Positions 63,177-64,000 of a DNA stretch of 64,000 bases are shown here, in pieces. A program made the translations under genes and the position numbers. Origin of the DNA: an uncultured Pelagibacteraceae bacterium (GTDB lineage Bacteria; Pseudomonadota; Alphaproteobacteria; Pelagibacterales; Pelagibacteraceae). The notes below the pieces were generated by a model that saw nothing but the letters and a program-made list of their open reading frames with translations, had not been told where the DNA came from and made no database searches. Location of the stretch: NCBI GenBank assembly GCA_902623215.1, contig CACNSS010000002.1:1-64000 (forward strand). Direction: 5' to 3'. Every line of letters starts with the position of its first letter. The stretch's first letter is position 1.

Positions 63177-63832
63177 GCTCTTTCACCAAAAATAGCTGAA
63201 CCAATTCTCAAATAAGTTGAGGAATTTTCAACTGCTTCAGTGTAATCTGAAGACATTCCCATACTTAATTCTTTCAAATTAAGACTTTTATTTAATTTAT
63301 TTAATTCTTGGAAAAAAGGAGTTGGATTTTGGTTAATTGGTGGAATACACATCAGACCAATAATATCTAATTTTAAATCTTTGCAATATAAATAAAAATC
63401 TTTGAGATTATTCTTTGATATTCCAGATTTTTGTTCTTCTTCTCCAAGATTTACTTGTATAAATATTTTTACCTTTTTATTTAATTTTACCTGCTCGTCA
63501 GCAATTTTTTTAGCAAGTTTCTTATTATCAACTGAATGAATATAATCAAAAATTTTTATGGCAAATTTAACTTTGTTTGTTTGAAGTTTACCTAACAAAT
63601 GAAGTTTCAATTCTGATTTTTCAGATTTAATATTGCTCCATTTATCTAGTGCCTCTTGAACTTTGTTTTCACCGTAATCTATATGTCCATGATTGATCAA
63701 CGGCATTATTTTCTCTAATGGGAAAGTTTTAGAAACAGCAATAATAGTTAACGCTTTCAAATCATCTGAGTCAACTATTTTGGATTTTACAAGTTTCTCA
63801 ATATATAATAATTTTTGTACAGATTCATGCAT
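63173..63832 (-). CDS. YggS-family PLP homeostasis protein
   Basis: IIAVSKTFPLEKI, DYGENKVQEALDKW, LSMGMSSDYTEAVENSSTYLRIGSAIFG. Confidence 0.94.
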   Translation of the reverse strand: MHESVQKLLYIEKLVKSKIVDSDDLKALTIIAVSKTFPLEKIMPLINHGHIDYGENKVQEALDKWSNIKSEKSELKLHLLGKLQTNKVKFAIKIFDYIHSVDNKKLAKKIADEQVKLNKKVKIFIQVNLGEEEQKSGISKNNLKDFYLYCKDLKLDIIGLMCIPPINQNPTPFFQELNKLNKSLNLKELSMGMSSDYTEAVENSSTYLRIGSAIFGERA

Positions 63833-64000
63833 AAGCTTAATTATGAAAAATATTACTTTATTAGTGAATACGATACAAATTTAATTAAACATCAAGATAA
63901 AAAAACTAATATCATTTTTAGAAATTACAGTGGCCAATTAAACATTAAAAAATTAACTATTTTGAGAGATTTTTGTAAAAAAAAAGGATGTCGCTTTTTT
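63827..64000 (+). CDS. Probable thiamine-phosphate-synthase-like protein, truncated by window end
   Basis: Manual translation MHKLNYEKYYFISEYDTNLIKHQDKKTNIIFRNYSGQLNIKKLTILRDFCKKKGCRFF...; weak resemblance to ThiE-like N-termini. Confidence 0.5.
   Translation, partial: MHKLNYEKYYFISEYDTNLIKHQDKKTNIIFRNYSGQLNIKKLTILRDFCKKKGCRFF

Noticed and set aside
1-64000. CRISPR arrays, transposons, prophage, integrons, toxin-antitoxin or restriction systems
   Set aside because: No spaced repeat arrays, transposase/integrase or such genes recognised; the window is mostly core genome

Overview
This AT-rich, gene-dense 64 kb window looks like a streamlined alphaproteobacterium of the SAR11/Pelagibacterales type (judged from codon bias, short or overlapping gene junctions and gene order; no search was run). 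Most of it is core genome: dnaA-dnaN with a candidate oriC next to rpsT, ubiE-ubiB-coaBC-dut, irr/fabA-fabB-fabI, the nusA-infB-rbfA-rpsO-pnp translation cluster, fur-miaB-phoH-ybeY-lnt-metK, grpE-dnaK-dnaJ-dapB-nth, and one tRNA-Leu(CAA). The supplied ORF track (>=60 aa) misses at least five small genes that I translated by hand. (1) A 25-aa Lys/Ala/Arg-only peptide in a complete miniature transcription unit (4680-4895). (2) A 41-aa LptM-like lipoprotein between argH and lysA. (3) A 59-aa, 8-Cys zinc-ribbon-like protein with a near-perfect Fur-box-like palindrome upstream. (4) A 56-aa two-TM protein between dnaJ and dapB. (5) A 40-aa protein carrying the ArfA ribosome-rescue signature (RV-x-KPKKGKGS). 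Other highlights are a terminator-like hairpin abutting the nusA Shine-Dalgarno (candidate NusA autoregulatory attenuator), a C-type-lectin/autotransporter surface protein, katG with an Irr/PerR-like operator shared with the adjacent irr gene, a CarD/CdnL homologue with an H1-like basic tail, and a shortened TsaB.
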